Notes under the pieces: model-generated
Database searches by the model: none
What the model was told of the DNA's origin: nothing
Seen by the model: the letters and a program-made list of their open reading frames with translations, nothing else
Translations under genes and position numbers: made by a program
Assembly (NCBI RefSeq): GCF_000213175.1
Contig: NW_009799103.1
Location: 399,295 to 463,294, forward strand
Reading direction: 5' to 3'
Length of the DNA stretch: 64,000 nt
Origin: Neurospora tetrasperma FGSC 2508
Lineage: Eukaryota > Ascomycota > Sordariomycetes > Sordariales > Sordariaceae
In this document: positions 47,147 to 57,969 of the stretch, piece by piece
How positions within the stretch are numbered: position 1 is the first letter of the stretch
Layout of the letters: each line of letters starts with the position of its first letter

Positions 47147-49039
47147 TCACGAAACACTATGCAAATGACTAACCGCCCCCATCTCATCCGTCGAATACAG
47201 CGCTAGGAAATGCGTCCCATTCAAACTGTACAAACCCGGCCAATGGCTCCCCGTCCCCGCGACCGTCTCCGCCTTGCCCGTCTCCGTCCACGTTTTGCCT
47301 GAATCCTTACTAACCACAACCTTGGTATACGCCCCATCAATCTTGGGCAACTCCGTCCCTTCGTTCGTCAAGAAACTCGTCACCAACGTGTCTCCTACCA
47401 GATACACCTGCGGCGCTCCCGCCCATTTACCTCCTTGAGCCATGTACACGTTCTCCCTCTCTCCCCAGGTACGGCCATCATCGTGACTTAGCACTCTAGC
47501 TATCGAAAAAGTCCCGTCTGGGGAAGTCGTTTCAAACACGCAGATTAACTCCCTGGGGGAGGAAGAAGAGATAGCAGAAACGCCCGTCATCCCGTCCCTT
47601 GAGTCCGCAGTTGGCGAGCTGGAGACTAAAATAGGCGGGTCAGACCAGGTTTTTCCTTCGTCCGTGGAATATCGCATGAGATTATCTTGGTCCCCGGCGG
47701 AGTTTTCAGAGGAGTAGTACGCTTGGATTGTGTTGCCGTCTGCTGCCAAACGCAAGAAAGGTTCCCACAGGCCGTTTTTCTTTCCAGAAGAAGAGGCAGG
47801 CCGTTGGTCGATATGAGACAGAAAAGACCAGGTGCGGCCCCCGTCAGAGGAGGAACAGATTTCGAGGCGGTAGAAAGTGTAGTGGAAGCCTGTTGAAGAA
47901 GAAGGGGATAAAGAGTGGTGCCGAAAGGCGAATAGGATGCGGCCGGAGGGAAGGGCTAAAGGCATGGCGTTGTCGAGGTCGTGGGTCCCGTCTGAAGGGA
48001 AACGGGTGATTTCACCTAAAGGAGACCAGGAGGCGCCCGAGTTGGAGGATGAAGAGACGCGGAGGACGCGGTCAGACCCCGAGGTGCTGGCGAAGCCGGC
48101 GATGATGCGGGATGTGTCGGGATGCCGCCCGTCGGAGGAGGAGGAGGAGGAGTAGAGAGGGGAAGCGCGGATGTAGACGCCGTGAGGGTCGATTTGGATG
48201 GGAGAGGCGGCGACGCGGATTACGTTGCCCTGTTGTGGTGAGGATTGGGATTGGGATTGGGTGATGTCGTCGTCTCGTCTTTCATTAGTATCTGTTTTCC
48301 ATGGGCGGTGACCGCGAAAGGCGTCGCGGAGGTGTTGAGCGGCTAGTGGCCCGCCGGAAACCATGTTGGTGAGAAAACACATGAGAAAAACGATGCCGAA
48401 GATGAAGCGGAGGAAGGTGCGTGGGTTGTGGATAAGGGAGAACATTGCGTGTTCGGGGAGATAATACGACGACGACGAAAGGTCGTACAGATGGTACAAC
48501 GGGTCACACGTTGGTGGGAAAAGACCGTCACTTCCTCCCGCCGATGCCGTGGTGGTGGTGGTACGGTGACGGGAACTGTGAGGGGGGCGGCGGGCTCGAA
48601 GGGTGGGACTTTCGAGGAAGTCGTTATCGTTGTCGCTGGCACTGTTGCTGTTGCTGTTGTCGTCGTGGTCGTATGATGGGTCACGATTTACATCATCACA
48701 CTTGGCCTTCTTCTTAGTAGCTTGTGGGGGAGCAACGGGCGGTAATCGTGATCGCCGTCGAGTAGTTATATGGGACCCCAGTCGTCGTTCTTGATCGTCG
48801 ATTTCGGCCTCCACTTCTTGTTCTTCTTTTTCTTTTTCTTCGTTGGGCTGGACCCCGAGGGTCTTGTTCAAAGTCACGGTGGGAGGAGACGACGACGACG
48901 GGGACGACGATCTTGATCGAGTGGACACATCCACCGTGACCGTGGAGGGAGGGCGGCCACGGGGTGTAGAAAAGGGTAGTTCATTTTCCATGTTTCCGTG
49001 GACACGCACGATCTGTGTTGTTCTTTTTTTTAGTCCCAA
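47147..49039 (-). CDS. membrane-anchored BNR/Asp-box glycosidase (GH93/sialidase-like propeller)
   Basis: Single exon, 630 residues from the ATG at 49039; Met17 is an alternative start. The N-terminal 200 residues are low-complexity, rich in Ser, Arg and Asp/Glu (probably cytosolic). A single hydrophobic helix follows (RFIFGIVFLMCFLTNMV, about 211-227) with no earlier signal peptide, so a type II membrane protein is inferred. The rest forms a beta-propeller with at least four Asp boxes: SSDGGRTWSF, STDEGKTWSD, SHDDGRTWGE and SKDSGKTWTE. The segment LWEPFLRLAADGNTIQAYYS, with DQDNLMRYSTDEG, resembles fungal GH93 exo-arabinanases more than true sialidases. The likely role is trimming terminal sugars from glycans or arabinan at the cell surface or in the Golgi; the substrate is not settled. 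Confidence 0.8.
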   Translation of the reverse strand: MGLKKRTTQIVRVHGNMENELPFSTPRGRPPSTVTVDVSTRSRSSSPSSSSPPTVTLNKTLGVQPNEEKEKEEQEVEAEIDDQERRLGSHITTRRRSRLPPVAPPQATKKKAKCDDVNRDPSYDHDDNSNSNSASDNDNDFLESPTLRARRPPHSSRHRTTTTTASAGGSDGLFPPTCDPLYHLYDLSSSSYYLPEHAMFSLIHNPRTFLRFIFGIVFLMCFLTNMVSGGPLAAQHLRDAFRGHRPWKTDTNERRDDDITQSQSQSSPQQGNVIRVAASPIQIDPHGVYIRASPLYSSSSSSDGRHPDTSRIIAGFASTSGSDRVLRVSSSSNSGASWSPLGEITRFPSDGTHDLDNAMPLALPSGRILFAFRHHSLSPSSSTGFHYTFYRLEICSSSDGGRTWSFLSHIDQRPASSSGKKNGLWEPFLRLAADGNTIQAYYSSENSAGDQDNLMRYSTDEGKTWSDPPILVSSSPTADSRDGMTGVSAISSSSPRELICVFETTSPDGTFSIARVLSHDDGRTWGERENVYMAQGGKWAGAPQVYLVGDTLVTSFLTNEGTELPKIDGAYTKVVVSKDSGKTWTETGKAETVAGTGSHWPGLYSLNGTHFLALYSTDEMGAVSHLHSVS

Positions 49040-50420
49040 AACTCTAACTCAATGATCCTAGCACAACGCGATGGAAACGAGAAAAAAGGATGAAAGAAGG
49101 ACAAGGCCCATTCCATCTACAGCACAAGGTTTGCGAATGCGATTGCACTTGCAGCGGTCACGGATCCTGGGGTCCGTCCCAATGCGTATCGGCATAAAAC
49201 CATCCAAGCCATTCTATCTGTGCCCATTCTCTCTCTCAATGAACGCCACAGCGAAACAAAAAAAGGTAGGAAGATGCTCATCGGCAGTGGTCTGCAATGA
49301 TACGGGGGAGAGGGGGGGCATGACTGAGGGATGCAGGTGCATCGCATCGCATAGGTAGATGATCTGTGAACCGTATTATTCCAGGAAGCGCGTGCAATTC
49401 CAATCCCAATTTGTTTTTGTTGTGCATTTGCGGTGCGGTGGCACGTGTTGTCGCTGTGTGGTTTTCGTTGCGTCGATGCTTGATCCTCCTCCAGAAATTC
49501 CCCGTCGAGACTCGGATGATCGTCCAAGTGAGTGTCCTTTCTGACCTTCTTATTCCTCTTGTGTGTCTGTCGGATTAGCTGCCAATCACTCAACTCTTTA
49601 AGACAATCGGAGTATTGTTATGACTTTCAGCTTTCTCTCTCCGACCGCAACAACAAAATCGATAAACGTGGAATCTCGCAAGGCTGGTTGAAATAAGGAA
49701 CATCACACCGGTGAACAGAACAAGCGGCGGCGATCGGGAAACGTCTTATCGACCGACAATCTGTGGAGCAAATATAGGGCGGTATGTACACTATGAAGAT
49801 CAGTGACGGTGACTAGCGACGATTAAGTCGACGATCAAATCTCCTTGACGATCTTTCCAAAGTGGATGCTTCATCGTCATGAGCTAGAACGTTTTTGGGG
49901 GGCTGAAGTTTGAGACCGTCATTTCGATCTATTTCCCCGGAAGGCGACCTCAAAAACAACCTTGTCCCCGTCCACTCACCAAGCCCTCGGCTTACTTTGC
50001 TTGTCGATGTTTTGTTCTTGGGTGACGGACAAGGCTTACGTGGGTGGCTGCTGGTACGAAAAACAGGTTCATGCCACTGCTTATGCAGGACCTCATGATA
50101 ATGCGGCTTACCCTTTACATAAGGTCAATCAGTGCACACGATTTCTGCATGCAAGAATATGTGGCTTGCTTCTCACAGACTTGGCTTTGCTGGCGACTGT
50201 TACCGATGTGTTACGATGGCGACAGGCGGGTGCTGTATCGTGCGCTAACACAAGATGTTGTCCGAGACAAAAGGCAGAAAGAAAGACTAGTAAACAACTA
50301 AAAACATGCGTTGGTATCCAGAAAAAAAGCTTGATTCATTCTTCTTAACGTCGTGACACAGCATTACTACTACTACTAGTATACCACTACTATTTCATTA
50401 GGTATCTCCTCCCCTTCCAC
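49040..50420. other. spacer between BNR and zinc dehydrogenase genes
   Basis: 1.4 kb: BNR promoter at the left, dehydrogenase 3' end at the right, with an ACT array near 50366-50385. No supported gene. Confidence 0.5.
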
Positions 50421-51848
50421 TTATTCGTACGTCGTCAACTCGGGAGTTCCCGGGGCCCGTGGCAGAGAGAACTTGGTCTCGACGAAGACCTTTTGCATCG
50501 CGTCCTCCTTGGCATCAAACTTGTGGTAGACCTTGTCCATATCATCCAGGCGGACACGGTGGGAGATCATGATGGTGGGATCGAGAGTACCCTCGCGAAT
50601 CTTCTGCAACAAGTCCTCCCAGTATTTGTGCACGGGTGCCTGACCGTTTCCAATGAGGCGGATGCCGCGCTGCATAAGAGAGCCGACGTTGAAGTGGTTG
50701 GTCTGGATGGAACGAAGGTTAGTTTAATCCGATGACACTCAAAATATTTGAAGATAACTCACGTAGCCGACATAGACACCAGTCAAACCCACTCTGCCGT
50801 AATTCCTCACACCCTCAACCATCTCGTTGATGATCTCGCTGGTATCTGTCTCGGCGCCAATCTGCATCTCGAGCCAGTGCAGCCAGCCCTTGGCATACTC
50901 TCCGGCCGCGCAGTCGATAGCGACATCGGGGCCGCGGTTGCCGGTCAACTCCTTCAACTTGCTGACAACCGTCTCGTTTTTGGTGAAGCCAGAGCTGAGC
51001 TGCTTGAAGTCTACCAAGTGGAGCTTATCTGCGTGCTCGGCTGGCCAGCGGCTCTTGATGAAGGAAAGTCTCGGCTCCGTGTCGACGTAGATGACCTTGC
51101 TGGCTCCCTCCCACAGGGCAAAGATGCCCACCATCTGGCCAATCGGACCACCACCAAAGATGGCGAGGGCATCGCCGGGATAGACGGCGGTATCCTTCAC
51201 GCCGTTGTACGAAGTCGGGAGCACGTCGGAAAGGTAGAGGGCCTTTTCATCGGGAACGTCGTCGGGGATCTCGAGCATGTTGGCGTCGGCCAGCGGCACG
51301 CGGACGTACTCGGCCTGGCCACCGGCGAAACCGCCCGTCAGGTGCGAGTAGCCAAAGATACCAGCGGTGCGGCCGCCGTACATGGCCTTCATCTGCGAGT
51401 TGGAGTTGGTGACCTCGCACTGGCTCGAGAGCTTGTTCTTGCAGTAGAAGCAATTGCCACAGGCAATCTGGAAGGAGACGACGTAGCGCTTGCCGGGCTT
51501 GACCTTCTGGACCGCGGGGCCGACCTGCTCGACGATACCGCAGAACTCGTGGCCGAGGATGTCGCCCTTGTTCATCTGCATGACGGCGCCGTGGAAGAGG
51601 TGGAGGTCGGAGCCGCAAATGGTTGAGCCGGTGACCTTGAGGATGACATCGGTGGGCTCGACGATCTTGGGCTTGGGAACCTCGACGACCTGGACCTTCT
51701 TTGCGCCCTCCCAGACGAGGGCCTTCATGAGTTCCGAGGCATCGCCGGTGCCCTTTGAGGGGTCGTAGGCGGAGACGTCCTGCTTGATCTGTTCGGGGCC
51801 ATTGCCGACAATCTTTTCGACGCCGTAGGCTAATTGAGCAGTGGCCAT
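50421..51848 (-). CDS. zinc-dependent alcohol dehydrogenase, glutathione-independent formaldehyde dehydrogenase-like
   Basis: Two exons on the minus strand, 51848-50763 and 50702-50421, with a 60-bp intron (GTGAGT, CTAAC, CAG); 455 residues, including an extended N-terminus (about 40) and C-terminus. The catalytic zinc ligands are Cys78 (STICGSDLH) and His100-Glu101 (GHEFCG). The structural zinc is bound by Cys130, 133, 136 and 144, the classical spacing. The segments GRTAGIFGYSHLTGGFAGGQ and LPTSYNGVKDTAVYPGDALA resemble Pseudomonas-type formaldehyde dehydrogenase and related bacterial dismutases. The Rossmann motif is FGGGPIGQMVG. It oxidises an alcohol or a hydrated aldehyde with NAD, probably in the cytosol; the substrate is inferred only loosely. 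A minus-strand TATAAG at 52016-52021 is a possible promoter. Confidence 0.88.
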
Positions 51849-52948
51849 GGTGTGTGTTGCTGTGCTTTGTTTGTGTTTTGTTTACTGTATCAAGTGGTCG
51901 GTATCTGGGTATCGATGGGTTCTATGGTGTTGTGGGTTGTCAAGAGTGCTGCGAAGAATGAATGGGCATGTTAGGGGGGTTTGTTAGGCGGAGGTCTCGG
52001 AAGGGCTTCCGAGAACTTATAACTGCCGACCATGGGGTTTACGACGTCAGAGAGCCAGGGGGGAACTGGAGCATTAGCCATGTCCGTCAGGATTCACACA
52101 AGGCTAATATCAATCCATCGTCATTGTTGATTGTTCCTGTTGTAAGGGTCCCCTCGGCCCCGCGCGGAGTGTTTGATTTCGGGAGGAGGAGCCCTACGTC
52201 ATCGACATTTGGAGTTCTTATCAGTAAGTAGTGTAAGCTGATAACAAAGTGGAGCGGAAGTCATGATCCTTGGCAGCAACGCTTTTCCTCACCATCGCCG
52301 AACAATCACCGAAAACACGACCTTGTCAACAGGCAGTGAACAGAGTGGTATTTATGAAGGTGCGGACCATTCTGACTTGATGACAACCAGATTCACTCCC
52401 CACGTTTCATCATGGCTCAGACTCGAAAACCTGATGCTCTCGTGGCTGGAGATCGAGGTTCTGGCATAAGCATTTAAGAAGGAGGTGGCCTGTGCACTCT
52501 CGTCCCTTTTCATTGTTCGTCTGCTCGAATAGGTATCTTCAATCTCACGTCAACCAAACGTATCAGACTCCATCTGGACGTCGGGTTGACCTGTAGGTCG
52601 CGTCAGAACGAATTCTCAGTGTCATCCATCTCTTTGCCCTTTACGAGGGATTATTGACTGACATTGCTCAAAGTCGTCGGTTAATACCTAAGCTCGGCGA
52701 TTTGTGACATTTCGAGACCGTTCTCTCTCGAGTCGAGCTCGGTATTCTGAAGGGTACACTTCAAAATAGTTGATTGTCCGATATATGTTGCACAGAATGG
52801 ACCCAAATCAGGCTCTGCTATTGAAGCTATAGGTAAGCTAGACACGCGCAAGTGTCGAAACACAGAAGTGTTGACCGAGTAATGAAATGATGTCCTTACA
52901 ACAAACAGCTGGATGGGCCAAAAATTGTTCAAAAAGAACGAAAAGATA
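51849..52948. other. spacer between dehydrogenase gene start and tRNA-like locus
   Basis: 1.1 kb holding the dehydrogenase promoter (TATA-like word at 52016-52021, minus strand). No gene seen. Confidence 0.5.
52016..52021 (-). promoter_or_regulatory. candidate TATA box of the zinc dehydrogenase gene
   Basis: TATAAG on the minus strand, about 170 bp upstream of the ATG at 51848. Confidence 0.35.
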
Positions 52949-53096
52949 TGCGCGGTCCGGGACTGGAACCCGGGTCTTCACTCAGCATTTGTTCTACTGA
53001 AATTGTTTGCCCCCAGAGTCGGTCTTTGGAAAGAGGCTCTCCGGGAATTTCAACCCACAAATCGAGTGATGCGTTAGACCACTCCGCCAACCGCGC
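52949..53096 (-). tRNA. tRNA-like gene with a long insert (intron), anticodon unresolved
   Basis: On the minus strand a perfect acceptor stem, GCGCGGT with ACCGCGC, closes 148 nt including discriminator A. The T arm is perfect: CCGGG, loop TTCCAGT, CCCGG. The D arm is like Leu, Ser or Ile types (GCG, GAGTGGTCTAA, CGC). T-runs follow downstream. An insert of about 65-75 nt lies in the anticodon region. The best stem there is TCACT with AGTGA, but it does not put T at position 33. An anticodon CGA (Ser) can be drawn only with a mismatched stem. Either a tRNA with an unusual intron or a decayed tRNA gene. Confidence 0.6.
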
Positions 53097-53747
53097 TTTT
53101 CTTTGGGGCTGAGTTGCAAAAGGCACGGCCAAGGGGTACCTTATGTACCACACCCAAGGCAGGCAGGAACAGCCAGGAGGGGGAAGGGAGGCAGCTGCCG
53201 GGTTGAGGTGCAAAGTAGAAGGGAAGGAAGGAAGGAAGAAAGGCAGCGACAGCGTTGACTCCAGGCGACAATGATTCCTTGAAGGGAAATGAAACCTCCA
53301 CTCCCTACTTACAACCGCTGACAAGAAAAAAAAAAGCTAGTTGATACCCATGGCAGAGACGATTTCTCAGGTGCAAGCAAGGAAAAGAGAGTGAGCACAT
53401 CCATGAAAAGTGCCCCTAGAGGTATGTGATGTTTTGTATCGCAAAATCTCACCAAATCAAACCTTGGTAGCTTGCTTACGTTCCTTAATTAAAACTGATA
53501 TTTTAGCGAAGAAAAACTACCTACCAGATATTTCACCCCAGTGCAGCCTCAGGATGTGCAAAGAAATGAACAGGAAAAAAAAAAAAAAAAAAGTCAAAAG
53601 TTGACAAACAGTACATGGCCTTCCACCTCCAACACCACCCACCTGACCACCATCGCAAATCGCTCAGCCTTTTCTTTTTTTTTGTTTTCCAGCGGCATGA
53701 AACCGCGGTAATCTCCTCATCAGATGAGATACTTCTGTACCTGCATC
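53097..53747. other. spacer with GGAA repeats and A-runs
   Basis: 650 bp between the tRNA-like locus and the 3' end of the next gene. It holds a GGAA array (53221-53240) and an A-run near 53576-53591. No gene seen. Confidence 0.55.
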
Positions 53748-54905
53748 TTAACCCGCAAAGGTCCAGTCCACTTCACCCTCCTGGCGGCGACCCGTCTCGC
53801 CGCCATCTTCCATGTCAGAGACAAAATCAAGATCGGCATCCTCCTCCTCCTCTTCTTCACTGCTCATTTGATCAAGTTCCTTCAGCAGCAGTTCCATAAG
53901 TTTGTCCTGCGTGTTGTTGAGGACTTTCTTTACTATCTGAATTGCATTGTGGGGTCTGGTCAGTCCAGCCTTTTTCCATGAATTTTTTTCTTTGGAAGGA
54001 TTTGTAACGAAACGAAAACTGCGTTTGTCAATTACCTTGTCTCTGAGCAAGTTCTTGGCTCGCAAGTAATCGCACACATGCTCGATTCCATACTCGTCCA
54101 TCACTTTGGCCATTTGTGGGGAGAGTTCGCAGCCTGGGTGAGCGGGGACGGGAGGAGGGACGAGGACGGTTCCATCGGGTCCGGTTATCGTTCTCGTCGT
54201 GGTGGTGGCGCCCGCGCCCGTGCCCGTGGTGGTGGTGGTGGTGGTAATCGTGAGACCTGTGGATCCCGCCGCCGCCGTGCCCGTACTACTAATCTCGGTG
54301 ACGATCTGGGGTTGCTGCTGGGCTGCTGGCGCTTTAGGTACCTCTATAACCGCGGGAATATGAGGTATTTGGTCAGCGCCCGTGTCTGCTGAGGGGGGCC
54401 CGGCGTAGTATTGCGCCAGAAAGTCCTTTTCAGATTGCGGATGAGGCAGATAAGTGCGTTTAGTCTGTCCCCGGCCTCCATAGCCATGTATGCATGGCCT
54501 GCGTTGACATTGGAGTCCCTGGGTGTGGGCGTGGACGTGGGTTGGAACTGGCAGACCTCTGTTCATTCCGAATGCGTTGTCGTACATGAGCTCGGCTTGT
54601 CCGGGCGGTGCTGGAAGAGGAGTGATGCCCGCGATCATGTCATGGGGATGTTGGCCCCATTCGTATGTCAGTTGGGGAATTTGAATCATCCCGGCTCTTT
54701 CCAGAAGGAGGTCGTTTATGCTCATAATCTGAGCCACACGCGGTTGGGGAGCGGTTACAGCAGCCCGTGTTGAGCCAGCACATCTGGTCGAAGAGGCCGG
54801 CACGGGGACGAATGTGTGCGGGACCAGAGGAGCATGGTCGGACCTCTTGGATCGTTCAAATGCCCGACCATTGCTAAGGACGTGCTCACGCGTGGGGCGA
54901 TCCAT
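53748..54905 (-). CDS. uncharacterised protein with Thr-rich linker and acidic C-terminus
   Basis: An open frame of 385 codons on the minus strand. I recognise no domain. Visible parts are a Pro-rich N-terminus with IMSINDLLLERAG, a middle segment (QSEKDFLAQYYAGPP), a Thr/Gly linker (about 215-245), then a folded-looking helical part (HPGCELSPQMAKVMDEYGIE, then HVCDYLRAKNLLRDK). A short AT-rich stretch reads VIDKRSFRFVTNPSKEK, and then comes a helix (PHNAIQIVKKVLNN) and a run of glutamates. The AT-rich 66 nt (54035-53970) begins with GTAATT and ends in AAG; it may be an in-frame intron, since removing it joins two helical segments. The unusual AAG acceptor makes this uncertain. Probably soluble; function unknown. 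Confidence 0.6.
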   Translation of the reverse strand: MDRPTREHVLSNGRAFERSKRSDHAPLVPHTFVPVPASSTRCAGSTRAAVTAPQPRVAQIMSINDLLLERAGMIQIPQLTYEWGQHPHDMIAGITPLPAPPGQAELMYDNAFGMNRGLPVPTHVHAHTQGLQCQRRPCIHGYGGRGQTKRTYLPHPQSEKDFLAQYYAGPPSADTGADQIPHIPAVIEVPKAPAAQQQPQIVTEISSTGTAAAGSTGLTITTTTTTTGTGAGATTTTRTITGPDGTVLVPPPVPAHPGCELSPQMAKVMDEYGIEHVCDYLRAKNLLRDKVIDKRSFRFVTNPSKEKNSWKKAGLTRPHNAIQIVKKVLNNTQDKLMELLLKELDQMSSEEEEEEDADLDFVSDMEDGGETGRRQEGEVDWTFAG

Positions 54906-55751
54906 AGAGGCTGGTGCTGCATTCAGGTCTGTTGGATGTCGTTTCTATGGCTTTGGTTCCAAAACTGTCCGTCTCTCGCCTTATGGGTACGTGATCCGGA
55001 TTGGGTTGTGGCGGAAGAGAAGAACAAGTGTATGTGTAACGGTCTGAGGTCCGTTCCTATGAGGCGACGAGTCTTGAAGAGTTGACAACGAGCCTGTCAA
55101 AGACTGATGATACAAGAACGTGTTGTGGAGGCGAGTATAAGGCGATTTACAACGCATTCTCGGGGGAAGTTCTGAACTTTTATCATCCTCAATCTATCTC
55201 GGTGAAGTCCTAACTCTCGATCCTCTGCACAGGGAAAATCGCTGACGGCTCTGACCAAAAGAACAAACAGCCTTTGTCACATCAGGAGATAACTCGGCAA
55301 CCTACTACGACATCAGACCCTGGACAAGTGTTACCAAGAACTGCTTGGTAGGAGACATACTCCGGAATGTGATTGCGCCGTTGGCGTTGAGGCTCTGGTA
55401 CGAACACCATGTCCTGGACTGCAATCGTTCCAATTTTCCCTTTCTGGTACGCAATATCTTCACTCCATGTTCTGCCATTTGCTCAAAGGTAGAGTAGGTA
55501 GGGACTCATTGGCAAGAGGCGTTTCCGTCATTCCATGGAATCCCGTTTCTGTTGGATGAGAGTCACAATGGAAAAGAGATAACATGACGCTTGAGGGATT
55601 GCAACCTCTAGCAGCGGGAAAGGTGGAGGGATCCGCGTAACGCCGCACCGAGCATCATGCGTGCTGCAATGGGAGAAGAGATGCCTAAAATAAGAAACAA
55701 AGGGTTCACTTCGGGTGTAACGTCGAGTGTTTTGTTTTGATACAGTATTCA

Positions 55752-56059
55752 AGGCTTCAAGCCTGGCTCCGAGCCAAGTCCCATAAAAGTATGCCGGCCC
55801 GGGGGGCCGGGGGTTGCTGACACAACGGGCCCCCACCTAGGCTTAAAGCCAGCCATAGGTCCCACCAAACCATCCGTCCACTCAATCCCCCAGCATTATG
55901 CAGCATATCGATGCCTGCATGTGCTTGGCTTGAAGCCATGCTCGAAGCCTAGGGATTCTGCGGGCGTTGTGCCAGTGACCCTGACCAGACCGCAATTGCC
56001 TGGATTCGTCGTACAACTCGGGGGATTGGTGGACTTGCGATTTGCTGGGCTTCAAGCCC
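55752..56059. repeat. cluster of four GGCTTNAAGCC palindromes
   Basis: Copies centre near 55758, 55845, 55932 and 56053, spaced 87, 87 and about 121 bp. GGCTCCGAGCC (55765-55775) and a GGCCCGGGGGGCC-like palindrome (about 55796-55809) lie among them. Confidence 0.8.
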
Positions 56060-56751
56060 AGAAGGCCGCCGGATGATCGTCTAGGCAGGTAATTTGCATC
56101 GATGATTCGCTCCGGTTGAGTGATGGTATCATATATCTACCTCTACCTACTGGGCGGGCGATTGGTGCTGACATCGAATCTTTCTACAGTCATAGTCACC
56201 TACGCACCCAGCTCGATAGCTCGAAGCCGCAAACACCGACGCCTGGCTAGAATGCGACAGCTGCTAGGAGACTCGGCCAGCAGGCCGCTTCGGTCAATTG
56301 CTGGCGGCGGTGGTGTGCTGATTGTGCCGCGAGTCAACATGTCAGGCTGCTCTCCGGCAAGCGGGTTTTCTTACATGACTCTCCAGAGGTACTCACTCAT
56401 TCGATGAATTTGGACCTCGGTAATATTCGTCAATTCACCTACATAACAGAGTGCCGAACCGTAGGTAAAATGCGTCCGCGGTTTTGGTTCCTGCTCAATT
56501 CGGCGACCAATGCATTCAGACCTAGTGCCCGCTCCACTCCTTGACAGTTAGGTATCAACTGCGGACTGACGCCTTGTCGAAAGGCAAGTAGGCTGGGCCA
56601 TCAAGCGGGTCTGTTGGGCAAATGAACAGAGGCAAGACAGCAGGCTCCCTACCTCAAGCTTGGATCGTAAGTTTCCAGGATGGGAAACGGGGAAAATCAT
56701 CCACTCAGTGACGACGTTGGCATGGTGCCTGGTTTATCTCCAATCCGCTCG

Positions 56752-56759
56752 ATATATAT
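56752..56759 (+). promoter_or_regulatory. candidate TATA box of the first Myb-like gene
   Basis: ATATATAT about 100 bp upstream of the ATG at 56858. Confidence 0.45.
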
Positions 56760-56857
56760 GAATTCTAGCCTGGCCCCCTTCTACGAGATCATGACATGAA
56801 CGCAATCAAATTCAAAACAAGAGCCAGCTCATAACTTTACAATTCCCAGATATTTAC

Positions 56858-57969
56858 TTGAATCTTCAAGGCAAGAAGGAGACCGGGAGGTCAGTTATGA
56901 TGGCGCCCACGGGTGATGAGACCTACATCTACGGCCACTTCACCGAAGATGACGGCCCGTTCATTCCCACATTGGGAGGATCCTCCCCGCCGCCCGCATA
57001 CGATGTGGCAGTGGCTGAGAGAGTTCGTCGAGCTCCAGCTTCCCATCGTCTGGATCAGAATCCTCAAATTATTCCTGCTTTTCCAACGCCTCAATATGGG
57101 ACTCAAGACCAGGGACACATCAGCTCCGTCTCCCCCAATTTCGCCCACGGCGGATATGCGGCCGTGATGTCTGGGACTGGAATGGCTGAGATGGCTTGGG
57201 CACCGGGTCTAATCGTCCAGGGGCCAAACCCCCCGCCATCACATCATTCAGCACAGTCAGTCCAGGTCAGCCACAATCTGAGCACTCTCTCATCGCCCAT
57301 TCTCATTTCACCCGCTCAACAATCGACAACATCTACAGCACCCACGAACTCCAACGATACATGGACTCCGGAGCAGAATCGATTCATCTTCCGGCTCGAC
57401 AAAGTCGAAGGAAAATCCCTTCAGAAAATCTCCATTGCTCTCGAGCATGTGTTCCACGTGGAGAGAGATGCCGACACGATTGCGAGACAATTGGCCTTTT
57501 TGCGGGCAAGAGGTAAAGCGTGGAGTGACGACGTAAGTGTGTTTTCTTTTTTTCTCTTTTTTTTTTCCTCCACTGCATACGGAGGGACTTAGTCAGTCAG
57601 TCATGCTGGGGCTGGTGGTCATGGTGCTAACAACCACAGCAACTCAAACAAGCAATAAAAAAGACTATGCAACAACTCAACTCAATAATGCTTCAAGAAC
57701 AGCTGTCTGTTACAGAAAACTTGGGCAGCATTCAACAACCTGACAGCACTACAACCTCCACCGGTACTTCCACTGCAACAAATGATAAGCAACTAGCCGA
57801 CGTCAGGTTGGCGATACGTCTGGAGCTGGAGCAGAGGCTAAGGGGCAGTTTGGCCAGTGATTTGGAGCAGAGAATGTTTAATGACCAGAGGGAGAGGAAT
57901 GCCGAGTATACCGCTATGATGACGATGGATCTTGGCAAGGACTCGATTGAGGATTATGAGATTGTTTGA
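56858..57969 (+). CDS. Myb/SANT-like protein A
   Basis: Two exons, 56858-57532 and 57640-57969, with a 107-bp intron (GTAAGT, GCTAAC branch, CAG); 334 residues. Met14 is an alternative start. Residues 1-165 are disordered, rich in Pro, Ser and Gln. About 168-225 form a Myb/SANT-like helical domain: TWTPEQNRFIFRLDKVEGKS, then LQKISIALEHVFHVERDADT, then IARQLAFLRARG. The tail after the intron is helical (LADVRLAIRLELEQRLRGSL) and acidic, possibly a dimerisation segment. The protein matches the gene at 61452 in length, domain order and intron position. DNA binding is inferred from the fold only; a nuclear location is likely. No target or regulatory clue is seen. Confidence 0.75.

Larger units (their letters stand above)
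54906..56857. other. 2-kb spacer with a palindrome-rich block
   Basis: Divergent promoters of the neighbouring genes. A block at 55750-56060 holds four copies of a GGCTT-N-AAGCC palindrome plus other GC palindromes. A TACCTCTA word lies at 56138. No supported gene. Confidence 0.55.

Noticed and set aside
50748-51626. Plus-strand ORF (292 codons) opposite the zinc dehydrogenase
   Set aside because: Shadow of the real minus-strand gene, whose zinc ligands and Rossmann motif are clear.
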